Positions 52,084-64,000 of a stretch of 64,000 bases of DNA are shown here, one piece after another. A program made the position numbers and the translations under genes. The DNA is from Antennarius striatus. Lineage: Eukaryota > Chordata > Actinopteri > Lophiiformes > Antennariidae. The stretch lies in contig NC_090792.1 of assembly GCF_040054535.1 (NCBI RefSeq), positions 9,588,491 through 9,652,490 on the forward strand, written 5' to 3'. The first letter of the stretch is position 1. The number at the start of each line of letters is the position of its first letter. The notes beneath the pieces were generated by a model. The model had not been told where the DNA came from. It saw only the letters and a program-made list of their open reading frames with translations, and ran no database searches.

Positions 52084-55000
52084 CAGTATGTGTGTCCTTC
52101 ACCTTCACATTTACATTACATCCAAAATGCAGGAAAGTTCCCGAACACCTCCGCTGCTTTTCCTTGAACCTAAAGGAAACTTTTCCTACTTCTTGAATTC
52201 ACATTTCATTTTATTGCCCGTGCTCTCTCCATGTCCCCAAATTGTAAATCAGAAGATTTTATTCACATTACAAGAACTATGTCGTAAAGTCAGCCACGTC
52301 GTCTAAGATAAAATTGGGATAAAGATGAAATGGGCTCATAGGAGTCTAGAAATTCTTTTTGCTTTAGATAACTTTCGGTGCAGACAGACACCACATGGTA
52401 TATTATTTTTAAAACTGTATTCCCAAAACAGCGGCAGAGAAAATTGTAAAATTCTTTGTGTTTCATGTTCTAACATGTGTAACACAGATATCATGGTTCT
52501 CATTTTTTAGGAATAAGGCAAAGAAGACTCTTGAGGTCAGCACATAGCCACACAAAGCAGCTCAACGTGGGAGACTGGCCTCAGTGTGTTAATTCAACAA
52601 CTTTCCAGAAGTTTTTTTTTTTTTTCAGCTTCACTGAGTAGTCTTTTGGCTGCACGGTCCCCCATTACTGTAGAGGTATAGGCACAATCAGCTTTTCCAT
52701 GTGGTGGACATTCCGGGCTACATCTGCTTTCAATATATCCACATGTCCAGCTGTTTCAGACCTATAGGCTACCAGTCTTTTTCCTGCCAATCCAATGAAG
52801 TCATTAATGCCAGTGACACCAAGGCTGTACAACTCCATGCAGAGCTGTGTTACCATTAAAAATAGTATATAATTATTTGGATACGGTATATAGTATTGGT
52901 TTGATAAGATAAGCTCGATATGCTCAAGGTTTTTTGCTAGTTCAAAATTAATGCCAGAGATGGAAGGATTCATTTAGTTGCTGCTGTTTACCCCATTTCA
53001 TTGCACCCCATACATATTTTTATATTGAAGTAGCATGGCGAGGGTAAGTGTTTGCAAGGCATATAGAGAAATCACAGCTCTCTGTGGAAGAAAGCGAGCA
53101 CTCACGTTTGTTACACATCTGCTTTTGGCGTATAATTTAAATCAAAAGCGGCAACCCTGTCTTTGCTTGTCTAGCCACAGCGTGATGAGCCTCACATCCT
53201 CTCAGTGTGCTACATCCTTCATCTTCCATAGATTTCCACATGTGCAGTACAACTACACTCAGACACTCAATGGAGTTGTGAGAAACTGATAAAACCATTA
53301 GATACATATCAGCAGCTGCAGCCTGGCCTCAATCCAAAGCTGAATGGAGACGAGACAAGGCTCTATACTATGTTAACCCATGGGAATTGACGTTTTTTTC
53401 ATGTCTTAATCTCTATGGACTCATAAAGATGCTCACCATGTTTATTTAAAGTGGTCTTTCACTGAAAAGGGTGTTTATTTTATTGTTTCTGGATTGTTGT
53501 CAAATGGTTCCCATTGAAAAGCTCAAAGAAGATTTTTGTTCCTTGTAAGAGTTGTGGAGGTAAATGAGATGTTCATTTGCTCAAACTGTTGATTTGTCAC
53601 CTAAAAACAATATAAGTGAGTTTAATGATTAACTAGTACAATAAAGAGATGCAGTGCATGCAGTTAGATCAAACACCATCAGTTCATCACCAGATACTGA
53701 CACAATCACAAAGGTGCATTCAGATGATTCCTGAAAACTGAAATATAGTCAAAATAAACTTCCATTTAACAAAAAAAACTTGATCTAAATATCATTTTCT
53801 AGGAATGTTAACAATAAAAAATAAATGATGGGCTCCTGCAGATGTTTGCAGTCAAAACATTTTCTGTTCCATGTCACATGATACACATAATATACTTAAG
53901 AGCTAAAATTGAAAACAATGTGCCCGAACCTTTGACTGTCCCTGTATTTGTCTTTCTAATAACTGTTAAGCAACTATTCCATTTCCTCATCAACTTAGAG
54001 GAGCTCTTTGTTTGCATCTGGATGTGGAACTCTGGAGCTGCCCTGGAGGGGAACTAGTCAGACTGGAAGGAACCTCTCCTCACGTGCTTCAGAGTGACTG
54101 CAGCCAATTCTGCTTCAGCCATTTATTTATCTTTCCAGAAGTTCTACACATTGACTTTTCCAATGTAAGTTGCATTTGACATTATATTTTTAAACTGCTG
54201 GACACAAGCCTGTTTTTATCATTTCATGGTACACTTAAATCACATAAGCCTCAGTCCAGGAGTTGGATCTTGATTTACAGTTGTAGACAAACACTGCATG
54301 TATACATCCTGCTGCTTAAGTCAATAATGCATTGATTTATTTCCAGCAAGGCCTCCAATATGTGTGTCAAAATGTCTTACACGTGAGGAGCAAAGCTACT
54401 TCTGAGCAGATAAATTTACACCCTGGAGCAGCATCTCCGTTTTAAAGGTGACAGCAGCTACACAGAGGTCAGGTTTTCTTGTGTGTTTAAACTGTCCTGT
54501 TGAATCACAGGGGTCAAACTTCTCCATGACCCTTTTGGCCTAAAACATGCTGCAGCTTCCACTGGTCAGTGCAAACGGTGAGAAGTTATGCCATGGCATT
54601 TCCTTTTTCTTCTGCAAAAACAACATATCACAGAAAAATTGTTGGTATTAACTGACCTGTATTAAAATAATGTGTAAATTAAAAAATAAAAAGAACAACA
54701 GAAACACCCAACAACACTTTCTTACATGGTTATACAATACAAAAGTCATTTGTTCCTTAAACTGCTTGGGTTGTACCTCAGAGTTCTGTCTGAAGTCCTT
54801 ACTCTAATCTCATTGTGTGTTTCCCATTGTTACCAAATGAAAAGATTCATCATTTCACTGATGACATCCAACTGTGTCTCTATAATGAGATATGATAGAA
54901 TTACTAAACTGAAAACCGGAAAAACAACTTGTTACAGAAACAGGCTTGACTGAGGTTCATCTTATTTCTATAGATCAACAAACCACAGGCATTGTTCATA

Positions 55001-55330
55001 GCACTGGTTCTCTTTCTTCAGCTATAATGTCTGATTTTTGAAATCTTAATGTTGTCTTTTGACCAGGCCATCAGATTATATATTCACTCTTTGACCTGTG
55101 TTTTACGTTACGAAACATTGAAAACTCAGGTCTACAGAATCAACATCTGATCTCTAACCCAGGCTTTTTTATCATCAGGTACAGCTAGATGACATATCAC
55201 CATATTCGATTTAAATAGTTCAGAATGCTGCCAAAAGATCGTTAACCAAATCCAGCAGGTTAACTCAAATCATATCTATCATCTTTGTCAAGTTTTATTT
55301 TATTTTTATTTTTTTCATTATCTGGTCTGA
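52084..55330. other. Gene-free stretch
   Basis: No supported gene. A 102-codon minus-strand frame (52665-52973) is the longest, without recognisable domain or splice sites. CAGGGGTCAAACTTCTCC at 54509 resembles a degraded hAT end. Confidence 0.45.
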
Positions 55331-55334
55331 GCCA

Positions 55335-56015
55335 CATGGGATCAAGTTCCTCATTCGATCAGTATAATGTGATCCCAAACCCATATAACCTCTTCCGCTA
55401 GGGCTTGGCCGAGACTCCTTTGTGCCCTCTTTGCCGGAGAGCTGGATCGCTTGAGCCCAACCTGAGCTGCTGCCCAAAGGCACTGGGAGATGGGAGCTAC
55501 CGCTGACGCCATGACCAAGTACTGCAAGTCATTGCAGAGGTCACCAGCACAGGGATCTCCACCAGCAAACACCATCAACCAACAAGGCAGTCCATCGCCT
55601 TCGTTAGGCCTGGGGAGAAGCCACAGCAGCACCAAAGTCAACCAGGGGGGCTGCTGGCAACAGCTCAGGACTGGCAGCTGTAGGTCGACCTAGGGAGACA
55701 GCTCAAATTCCCAGAGAACATCACAGTGGCCACACTCAGGCCAGACATGGTCCTAGGGTCAGAAATAACAAGGCAAGTGGTCATGCTGGCGTTGACTTTC
55801 CCCTGGAAAGACCGGTTGGAGGATGCATTCAAGAAGAAAAGGGCCAAGTATGAGGAACTAGCAGAAGAATGCCAAAGCACGGGTTGGAGGATCCGATGCA
55901 ACACCATCGAGGTTGGATGCAGAGGATTCGTCAGCCAGTCATTCATCAGGGCACTCAAGATGTAGGGAGTGAAAGGACTGCAAAACAGAAAGCCATCGGC
56001 GAGGATGTCTGATGT
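55335..56015 (+). mobile_element. Degenerate non-LTR retroelement C-terminus (zinc knuckle + PD-D/E endonuclease)
   Basis: In broken + frames: NVIPNPYNLF, then LAETPLCPLCRRAGSL and CPKALGDGSYR (a CxxC...C/H knuckle), then LLATAQDWQL and LGRQLKFPENI. After these come RPDMVLGSEITRQVVMLALT, FPWKDRLEDAFKKKRAKYEE, IEVGCRGFVSQSFIRALKM and KGLQNRKAIGE. This is a widespread fish retroelement tail. The RPD...L.PWxDR part resembles the restriction-like endonuclease of R2-type LINEs. Several in-frame stops and shifts (for example before VDLGRQ and after ALKM) show it is dead. No matching upstream reverse transcriptase is visible. Confidence 0.75.
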
Positions 56016-58205
56016 TGAAATACCCAAAACACCCAATGAACCCACGTTACATCACTGATGATGTGTCTAAGTTGCACCAAAGTGTATACTAGAATATCAA
56101 GTTTTTAATGTTATAATTTGAAGGTGCTATCGTAAAGTAACTTTACTTCTACTTACTTCTTACTGATTAAATTGATCACCCAGTCAAGTGAGCATGGTTT
56201 GAGATTGGAAACTGGGTAATAGTTTTAAAGTAAAAGATTTATGAAGATCAGTGAAGCAGCTTCTGTGTCAGCAGTGCAAAAGCTGAAAACCTTCCCGGCT
56301 GAAAACTACTTTGCGTTTGATTCATCAAATTTCTTGTAAATGTGAATCATTGTTTTTGTTCCTCTGTTAGCTCCTGCAGCGCAAAGTTAAAATCTGTTCA
56401 CATCACCTATCCAACAGAGTGATGGGAAACATGAAGACTGTATATCAGTGCTTGGCAGAAGAAATGGAAAATCTTTTACAAAGTGCAGTTTGCATTTCCA
56501 TTTGCATGATCAAAATATTTTTTAATGACCCTTTCAGGTATTCTTTTGGTTTATACTGTATGTGGCATTAAGACTCTTTGTAGATTAGAAAGTACCTGAA
56601 TTTGTTTCAAGTCTGTCACTCTAAAGCACCAAACATTTTCCGATGTACCATTTATGGGTATTCCTTCCAAATCCATGAGGATGGGAAGAGAAGCAAAGAC
56701 AGACGCTTATTCTGACTCTGTAGGTTCTATTCTGCATTGACTACTGACATTTTAAAAATTTTCCTAGTACTTGTTTTTAGTAGTATTTCGAAATTGTATT
56801 CTGATGCATGTTTATTGTTAAAGCACCAGAAAAATAAATTATTGCCAAGTAAGTGCAAACTTACTTTTCTGATTTGGATTCTGATTCTGATTGTACCAAG
56901 CAGGCAGTAAGTGGTTTTTTTATATATTCGTTTTCCTTCAGCACGCTGTATATTATACATTATAATAAGTTAGGGAATCCCAACATACTGATGGCTTGTG
57001 TTCAGGCAACCAAGTATGGTGTTAATCCAGCTCTATAGTTCCATAATAGATCATTATATAATTTCTGGATGACAATAATTATCTATGTATAATGTTTTCC
57101 ATGCAACAATGGAACTGAATGGCAAAGGAATTAGATATATCTTTGGCTACACAGACAACAAGTCTTTGCAAAATCAAATTTTGGATGGTTTTAGTCTTTG
57201 TATGGGATTTTCTGAAAATAAGAACAACATTGACTGTCGCCAGCCATATTCTTTAAATTAATAAGTCTCACACTGAAGTCAACACAGCGTGTCCCATCTT
57301 TTCTGCCAGCACAGTATAGTGGTTCTAGGACTGTTTATAATCCATCATTTTGTGATTACAATCCTGAGTGACACTTAGGCAGGAGCTTGTCCAGCTATCA
57401 TTTACTGCCATCAAAACTAGAATGTCCTTAACTCGAGTAATTCCTACTTTTGAAGATTTAAGGTCTGAAGCCACGTAAAATCACATGCCCATTTTACTGC
57501 AATTGCCTGAACATATCAGTCATTCATGACCACAATGCCTCAAAGGGCTTAAAACAATATTATGATGGAAACTGGGCAATACTGCTCTGTCTAAATGTGA
57601 GACTTTAGAATTGTAAGATGACATTTTCCATTGGGGAAGGGCCGCAGCACTGCTCAAATTTTACACATAGCCACATGTTTCGAACCATTTTCTATTACCA
57701 GTTGTGCCGATAATATTTTATTTTGACTGGTTCAGTTCATTTGCCAAAGTGGATTTCATCGAACCCATCCATGGTACAATAAACAAAGTCAAGGGTGTGT
57801 GTGTTGCTTGCTGTTGAAAGAAACCTGGAGTAATGACAGTTGGACAGCTGACGTTTCTGTCTGTCTGTCTCTCCAGTCAGATATCAACTGCAGACACAAC
57901 CCAAGTAATGCAATGCTCCTTTTGGGAGATTAAATGGTGATTACTACTAAAAAATCCTTTTATTGCCTAAGATTTATCATGATTATTAATGTAATCCAAT
58001 TTTGCCCAATAGCAAACATTCACATCATAAGGATGTTATTGCAGCAGATGATATGCTTTAATCAGTCTCTTCATGGAGATTCTGATTGAAAGATGACGGT
58101 GATGGTGACGACGGTGGTGGTGGTGGCTAATGACTCTGAAGATCAAAGTGGCTGGTTGGTTGGTAACGGTGTGTCTGTGATGACTGAGTGGTGATGGGGA
58201 GGAGG
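56016..58205. other. Gene-free stretch
   Basis: No convincing exon. AT-rich unique sequence, with a short (CTGT)n run near 57858 and a GGT-rich patch near 58090-58125. Confidence 0.45.
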
Positions 58206-58210
58206 AAGAC

Positions 58211-58562
58211 TGTCACGGTTCGGTGTTTGTGCCATGTTGCTCTGCTGTGCTGGGGTGTGGCAGGAGGAGAAGCCGAACTCATGGGCGGAGTCTCCACACC
58301 TGTCCCTCATCTCAACACCTGTGCCCGAATGAAAGCTTCTCCACTGGTGTTTGGGTCCTAATCCTATCCATGACAAAGACAAACTGACAAACTGGCAGCT
58401 CCACCCATTAAACACCTCAACTCATAACACCTGAAACCTCCAATCAAAAGCTCCGATCAGAGGTTCCTCTCATGAAGCTTTCATAACACCCAGCTCTACT
58501 CCTCGCTACCAACAGTGTCCAGGCTCCAGGAGGAAGGACCAGATTCGACGGCTTCGGCCCAC
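58211..58562 (+). mobile_element. Possible solo LTR or other TE fragment
   Basis: A GC-richer block beginning TGTCACGGTTCGG and ending GGCCCACA, bounded by ordinary AT-rich DNA. TG...CA ends and the TGTCACGG start resemble fish Gypsy-type LTRs, but no second LTR, primer-binding site or target duplication was identified. Confidence 0.25.
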
Positions 58563-58689
58563 AGGCTATAATTCCCACTCACTGAAAATGTAGTATTACT
58601 AAAAAAAGTTTTAAACAATGGTCCTTTAGTGGATTTTTTTCAGTCTTATTACAAAGAAGATATGAAGTTTAAGAGTTTGATATTCTTGC

Positions 58690-58777
58690 ACCCCCCCCCA
58701 CACACACACATGCATACATACACACACACACGCACGCACCCACACACACACACACACACACACCACCACCACCACAC
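58690..58777 (+). repeat. (CA)n/(CAC)n microsatellite
   Basis: A poly-C patch, then imperfect CA units with CATG/CGCA interruptions, then five CAC units. Confidence 0.9.
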
Positions 58778-59869
58778 AGTGACAAATAAATTAAACAAAA
58801 ACTACAAATAATAAAAATAAAGAAAATAAATAAATGATGGTCAAAGGACAGAGAATCAATGATAAATAATAAATAATACACACTGACCGATCAGTTGTCT
58901 CAGTGTTTGTGATTGAATTTCAGATTTGAAAAGCCACAGTGTTAAATGAGCAAGTTGAACCATCCTGTCCAGACTATATTTACTAATCCTCTGAGACTGG
59001 TGTTACTGCAAACGTAACATTATATTGTGCTTATTCGTGTCTTTTTCTGATTGATAACTTGAGTGGTTCACTGAGGTTTATGGCACAGCACATAATTTAG
59101 ATGCAGTACGGACAAAATTCAAAAAATATAGTCCTTTCAAACTGGTAAATTAACTGGAATGTCACCGCAATGACTAGAACTCACACAGCATAAGGAGCAA
59201 AACCCTGCTAAATAAACTCAAAGCTCTGAATGTGTTTGTTCACCAGCTGGAGGTGAGCCTGACCAGCTCCATCTCCATGGAAGGCCACACTCGGGAAACC
59301 TCGTATGTTATCTAGACCCATCAGGCATTTGTTAACCCATGGGGTCTGTCAAGCTCTATAACACAGCCCGAGACAGACTGCATGCCCTATGAGCAGTTAA
59401 CAAAGAGGTGAGACAGATAAGTGTACCTTTACACAAATCCCCTTTTACAATCAGTGAAAGAGCATTACACAGGGGTGACTCAGGGTAGAACGTGTTGGCG
59501 CCAAGTCTGCTGGAATACTCAGAGTGTTACTCAGACCACAGCTGCTGGAATCAATCATTACCGTGCAGCCCGTGTTTCAAAGAATGTTATGTTAACAATA
59601 AATAAATGAAGTTAAAATATACATGCGCAAATTTTACGTAATTTATGATGTGCCTGAAGATATTAATATTTAAATTAATATTTCTGACCCAACATGTCAA
59701 ACATTAATAACTAGTAAAACCTGGTTAATAAACTGGTTTGAACTTGACCATTTTCAGGACTGGATGATGAAGTGTCACCTTTCTCCCCAGTGTGGCCCTA
59801 CAGCTGAACACACCACAGCAGACACACAGCACATGTAACGCACTCTAAAGCTTGTGATTGTTTGTATTG

Positions 59870-60090
59870 CTGAGGTGTACAGTAGCAGCGGTCCTGTGCA
59901 AACAGGAGCTGCGCTGCTGTGTGGGAGACATGAGAGTGCCTCAGAGGGATTCTAATAAATCCTTCAGCCGGGCGAGAGAGAGAGCTCTATAAAAACTGGC
60001 CTCCATTAAAAACACTCAGCTGTCATAACTCGCCTTTGTACTCAAACACTGAGAGCGATTTCATTGTCAGCCTTTTTACAGCTGGTGCTT
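59870..60090 (+). promoter_or_regulatory. Promoter-like block with TATA box
   Basis: A GC-richer island (GGAGCTGCGCTGCTG, GCCGGGCGAGAGAGAGAG) is followed by CTCTATAAAAACTGG at about 59986-60000, a good TATA box. About 30 bp downstream lies ACACTCAGCTGTC, a plausible initiator region. No open frame follows within 1 kb, so if real the first exon is non-coding or the transcript is an ncRNA. It could equally be a conserved enhancer. Confidence 0.3.
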
Positions 60091-60599
60091 TTTCAAAAGT
60101 AAAAGTTAAGGGGGGAGTTAGAGTTGCGACTTATTTATAAAGAGAACAAATTAAAGGAAAAAAGAATTTTTTTTGTCATTAGCAGTAAAACACCATTGAT
60201 TCTATTTAGAGACATTTGTTTTTAACCATGAAAGTGTCAGAAAGTCAGTGTTTTGTTCCAGAGTGCTAAATATTACCAACTACCACATTGATTTACAGAG
60301 ATATTTATGGTTTGCATCTTTTTGCATAACCTACCTGAAATATTATGATGAAACTTGGGTTGGGTCTATAAAAAGAAGGTGCGGACTGGATTTTTGGAAT
60401 GTTAAGACTTAAAACTTCAACAGTGTTTATTATGAAACTGAGTGAAAGGTTAGGTTTGTCTAATAGGAGATACCACTGAAGTTTGAACATGATCCAAACA
60501 AAAGGGTGGATCAGCTCTTTTAATTTTTTTCTAATATCCAAATAACTTCATGGCAGGTGAATCAAAACATTACTGACAGACCTGATGATTTAGTTTATG

Positions 60600-60725
60600 C
60601 AGATATCCTGGGGTGGGATAGGAGATGGGGTTGAGATGGAAAGCATCTCATCACCCATGCAGACGCCACACAAAATCTGCACACAATGGCCCAAGGTGGA
60701 CTCCAACCTGGGACTCAACTGAAAT
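60600..60725 (-). mobile_element. SINE fragment (antisense)
   Basis: CATGCAGACGCCACACAAAA, then AATGGCCCAAGGTGGACTCC and AACCTGGGACTCAA are the reverse complement of the internal and B-box region of the fish SINE family whose sense copy lies at 61372. It is diverged and partial. Confidence 0.5.
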
Positions 60726-61371
60726 TAAATTATTTTACTGCAAAATATAAATGCTTTAGATCTATCCGTGTTTGATGAGCCTTTACTCGATTGTTCTGAA
60801 ACTGCTGAGTCATCAAATGTACCCCTTCTTTTGTCTTGAGGCATCATGGAGAAAACATAAAGTTCCAAGTAGTCACTTAAAAATTTAAACACTGAGACAA
60901 CTTCAAATGTCAGTTACCAAGTTACAACCTTTAATCCACCAGAGGAACATGTCCTCTTCCTCTCTTATCTTTACTGCTCTCCTGTGAAAACATACCAGCT
61001 CGTGCTGATTGTCATCTCTTTTTGTCTGTGCGCTGTGTCAGACACTCAGCATCACAAAATACCACCAGATTATTAGCTTGAATAGCAAAAAATGTATCAA
61101 TTTAGGTCCTTTCCAACGTCAGGTTTGGGCTTTCATCATAAAGTTCTTATTTGGGACATGGTTTGGGCCACTTGTTTTTGCTTTGGCATTTCATCAGTCT
61201 CACATTCCCCAGTGACGCTCACATTGTCACCTTTAATCAGAGCATCTGTCCGACACATCAGCAGGGACAGCCAGGTTCAGGGAAATACTATGGAAAGTTA
61301 TAATGAGATTACAGTAATTAATGAGAAGTAATTGGACTATGTTATCATTATTTGGATGATTGTTATCATGG

Positions 61372-61615
61372 GGGTAGTACGGTGGCACAGTGGGTAGTGC
61401 TCTTGCCTCATAGCAAGAAGTTGTCAGGTTGAATTCTGTGCGTTTCAGATGCAATTTAGATGAATTGGTCACAGTAAATTGTTTGTAGATATGAGTGTGA
61501 GCGTGAGTAGTTTTCTGTCTATGTGTGACCCTGCGATGAGCTGGTATCTCAAGTGGGGTGTACCCTGCCTTTCATCCCTGGTCACCTGAGATCTCAAACA
61601 TCACCTTCAACCCAT
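61372..61615 (+). mobile_element. tRNA-derived SINE (sense copy)
   Basis: A-box-like TGGCACAGTGG at 61383-61393, B-box-like GGTTGAATTC at 61427-61436, then GTAAATTGTTTGTAGATATG, AGTGTGAGCGTGAGTAG, CCCTGCGATGAGCTGG and GGGGTGTACCCTGCC. The order and wording match an abundant teleost short element. It is diverged from consensus and probably old. Confidence 0.75.
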
Positions 61616-63945
61616 ACGTCAGATAAGTGTCTCATTTGACTCAGCGACTCAATTGTTATTATAGGCTCTTCATGATACTTTGATTTCTTGATGTCTGCAT
61701 AACTTTGTCAGGCTTATCAATGAGATCATCACTCCAAAGTGGTGACCAGAATTTGGTCTTCAGGAATCTATAAGCGCACGATTATTTCTATCTGTTTTTG
61801 CAGCCTTGTTATTTACTCTGGAAATACTCTATTAAAGGTAAAAACAAAACCAGTCGTGCTATTCTTATTGCAAGTACAGAAAAATTGGAGGAAAATTTGC
61901 GATAAGTGAATAAAATGGGGTGTTTCAATTTTCCTGCAAGGCATTCCAGCTCTACGAGTAGCTTTTCTTGGCTGAGTTTGTGTCTCATGATGAGATCTGG
62001 AAAATATATACATGCGAGAGGCCTCCAGTAGATGGTCTTTACTGCGGTCCAGTGGGGAGCATACCTTTTGCGTTGTACCTCCCAGTGGGAGCGCCAGTAG
62101 AAAGTCAAAAGTTGTCTTCATCCACAGCATGTGAGAAGCAAAACGTGTTGCTTCTGTTACTCCACTTTTCCTGACATGGCGTATTTTTCAGTGCATATGC
62201 CAACTGAAAGACCTCCAATGAAGTATCAGTGAAGTAATGCAAACTCGAGAGAAAACGGTACCTCAGCCTCACCTATCAGTCGTCTCAGTCGGTTCTGCTG
62301 CATATTAAGGAAAGCCTCTGAGTCTTTTTGATGGAAAACTCAAAACTAAACACGCATCTCTGAGCAAATATCCAGATTCAGTGACAACATGGTTGAAATG
62401 TTTCCTGGCACAGTTCTTGTCTAATCAGTGCTGTCTGACCAAAGTCGTCAGGGGACCGAAGGGGCTTCCGTACAGCAGTGCAGTATGGGGCAATCTCAGA
62501 CTGACTCATCAGCCTTTGGAGAAGCCGAAAGAGGATTTGACCTTTCTGCTGATTTGGAACATCCCGTGCTGTTTCTTAAAGTTGTCAGTGTAGTATCTTC
62601 TCTTCCATTTGGAACAATCTGCTAAACAAATCTTTCTGTTTCTTTTGAAAATGGTTTGAGTCCATAAAACTGACCCCAAAGGTCCTCAATACATTTTGAG
62701 AGAAAAACTCAGTGATAGAGAGGGCCTGAAATGACACAGGAAACATTACACAGCAACTCCCACTATAACTAAATTAAATTGTACAACATTAAGCTCAATG
62801 AATCACAAGGAGTAGGAGTTTTAAGATCCAGCAGGATCTCAGGGACAAATCCAGGAATGTGTCCTCACATGTTGTTTTTGTTTAGTTTATGTGTTTCCCT
62901 TCACAAAAAGACAAATGTTACACTGATTCTTCAGAACTAGACAATAACCCACATAAAGTTACAATGGAGTAAATGTCCATGGAATGTCCAAATCTGATCA
63001 ATCACGTGAAATCATGTTACCTATATTTCACAAGCTCTCAGGGGAGGAAAGTGACATGCAGCTGTCTGGCTGTCACGTTAAAAACAACTTACACGGATGA
63101 ACATGGGTTCCTGGTGTGTGTTGTTGGTGACTCATCAGTTGAGGACTCACTGAAGGTGATGTGAGTTCATATAGAAGTTGTGTGCATTTGCCTCTGAAGG
63201 GGAAAATGCCTTTCCATGTCTATGTCTTCAGAAGGATTACAGGCTGCATTTACTTTATTTAAGCTCTATATTTTATCTAGTGTAACTGATCAGAAAACTC
63301 TACAAAAGCACCACAAATTTTGGGGAGTAGTGCCCCTCCTTTTTCAGTGGGGGAAGCCTTTTTGTCTTGGGGCATCCAAATAGACGCCCACTCTCATTTC
63401 AAGACTCCTTCCATCCCCCAGAGACATAACTTGATCATGTTTCAGCTTAACCGTAAATACGCAGACAAGACAGCAAGAATGATGACCCGACAGATGAAGG
63501 GAACCTCCGATCTGTGAGGCACGGAACTGTTCAAGTGGGTGGATGAGTAAAGGGATTCCCGGCAATCTTAAAGGGAGATGTCACGATATTTCTTGCCTGT
63601 TTTCTGAGAAAGCCACCGTTTTTTTTGCCAAAAGGGGCAGAAACCCCGAAAAAACTTGTGGAAAATTCTTCAGATGGTTGATTATTCTTGTAACTCCAGT
63701 CGGGTCTTCAGCATGTTCTTTCATTTTCCTCTAGTTTTACAGCAAATCTCCTCCCCACCATCCTCCCATGCCCAGCTTCCACACACACCATGCACACACA
63801 CACACATCCATAAATGGAGAGAAAATTTATCACCTCCATAGATGAACGTGAGTCATGAGACTTTTCTTGACAAATCGTCTAGAAATAAATGTTTTTTTAT
63901 TCATCATTCATCTTTTGTCTGGGAATTTTTCTTAAAATATCCCAA
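61616..63945. other. Gene-free stretch to near window end
   Basis: No supported exon. Overlapping frames of 60-105 codons on both strands around 61800-62130 have no recognisable domain. Confidence 0.45.
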
Positions 63946-64000
63946 TGTGTGCGCATGTGTGCGTGGGTGCGTGTGTGCATGTGTGTGGGTGGGTGTGAGT
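63946..64000 (+). repeat. Imperfect (GT)n microsatellite at the window edge
   Basis: GTGTGCGCATGTGTGCGTGG and onward, an interrupted GT/GC/GGGT repeat that runs off the end of the window. Confidence 0.8.

Noticed and set aside
52665..52973. 102-codon minus-strand frame
   Set aside because: Has no recognisable domain. A transposase fragment was considered, but no diagnostic motif is visible.
61809..62130. Overlapping frames of 99 and 105 codons on the minus strand and 68 on the plus
   Set aside because: Three mutually exclusive frames over the same DNA with no motif; no basis to choose any.

Overview
This is vertebrate nuclear DNA, almost certainly from a ray-finned (teleost) fish and probably a percomorph. 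The genes have GT-AG introns. The chrm5-katnbl1 pairing matches the vertebrate CHRM5/KATNBL1 neighbourhood (human 15q14). The background is AT-rich, microsatellite-rich and full of fish-type transposon debris: RTE LINE, hAT/ZBED-like DNA transposons, tRNA-derived SINEs and a MITE.

Gene-bearing third (about 5.7-29.7 kb). Four genes can be rebuilt at splice-site level. (1) chrm5 on +: a single coding exon for a 526-aa M5 muscarinic acetylcholine receptor, with a 12-codon uORF just upstream. (2) A two-exon gene on - for a secreted fibrinogen-domain protein of 279 aa, resembling the fish 'fibrinogen-like protein 1-like' group. It has a signal peptide and ends in KDEL. Its intron holds a 5'-truncated RTE LINE and a hAT relic. 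(3) katnbl1 on -: eight coding exons plus a 5'UTR exon, 281 aa, the katanin con80-domain regulator. (4) acp7 on +: 13 coding exons, 439 aa, a purple acid phosphatase-like metallophosphoesterase. All four reconstructed frames close exactly (1581, 840, 846 and 1320 nt including stop). chrm5 and the fibrinogen gene are convergent; katnbl1 and acp7 are divergent with about 0.57 kb between their first recognisable exons.

Gene-poor two thirds (about 29.7-64 kb). I find no convincing protein-coding exon here. It contains long microsatellites, several of which abut copies of a TTTATTAATCCC-type repeat tail, plus hAT termini, SINE fragments, a degenerate retroelement with an R2-like zinc knuckle/endonuclease C-terminus at 55.3-56.0 kb, and two promoter- or enhancer-like blocks (41.5 and 59.9 kb). 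The first 5.7 kb upstream of chrm5 is also without a recognisable coding exon and presumably holds chrm5 5'UTR introns.

The four genes do not form a pathway; they are ordinary neighbours in a vertebrate synteny block. The points most worth following up are the KDEL ending on the fibrinogen-domain protein, the chrm5 uORF, the inverted hAT copies flanking the katnbl1 segment, the short katnbl1/acp7 intergenic region, and the link between microsatellites and one repeat tail.
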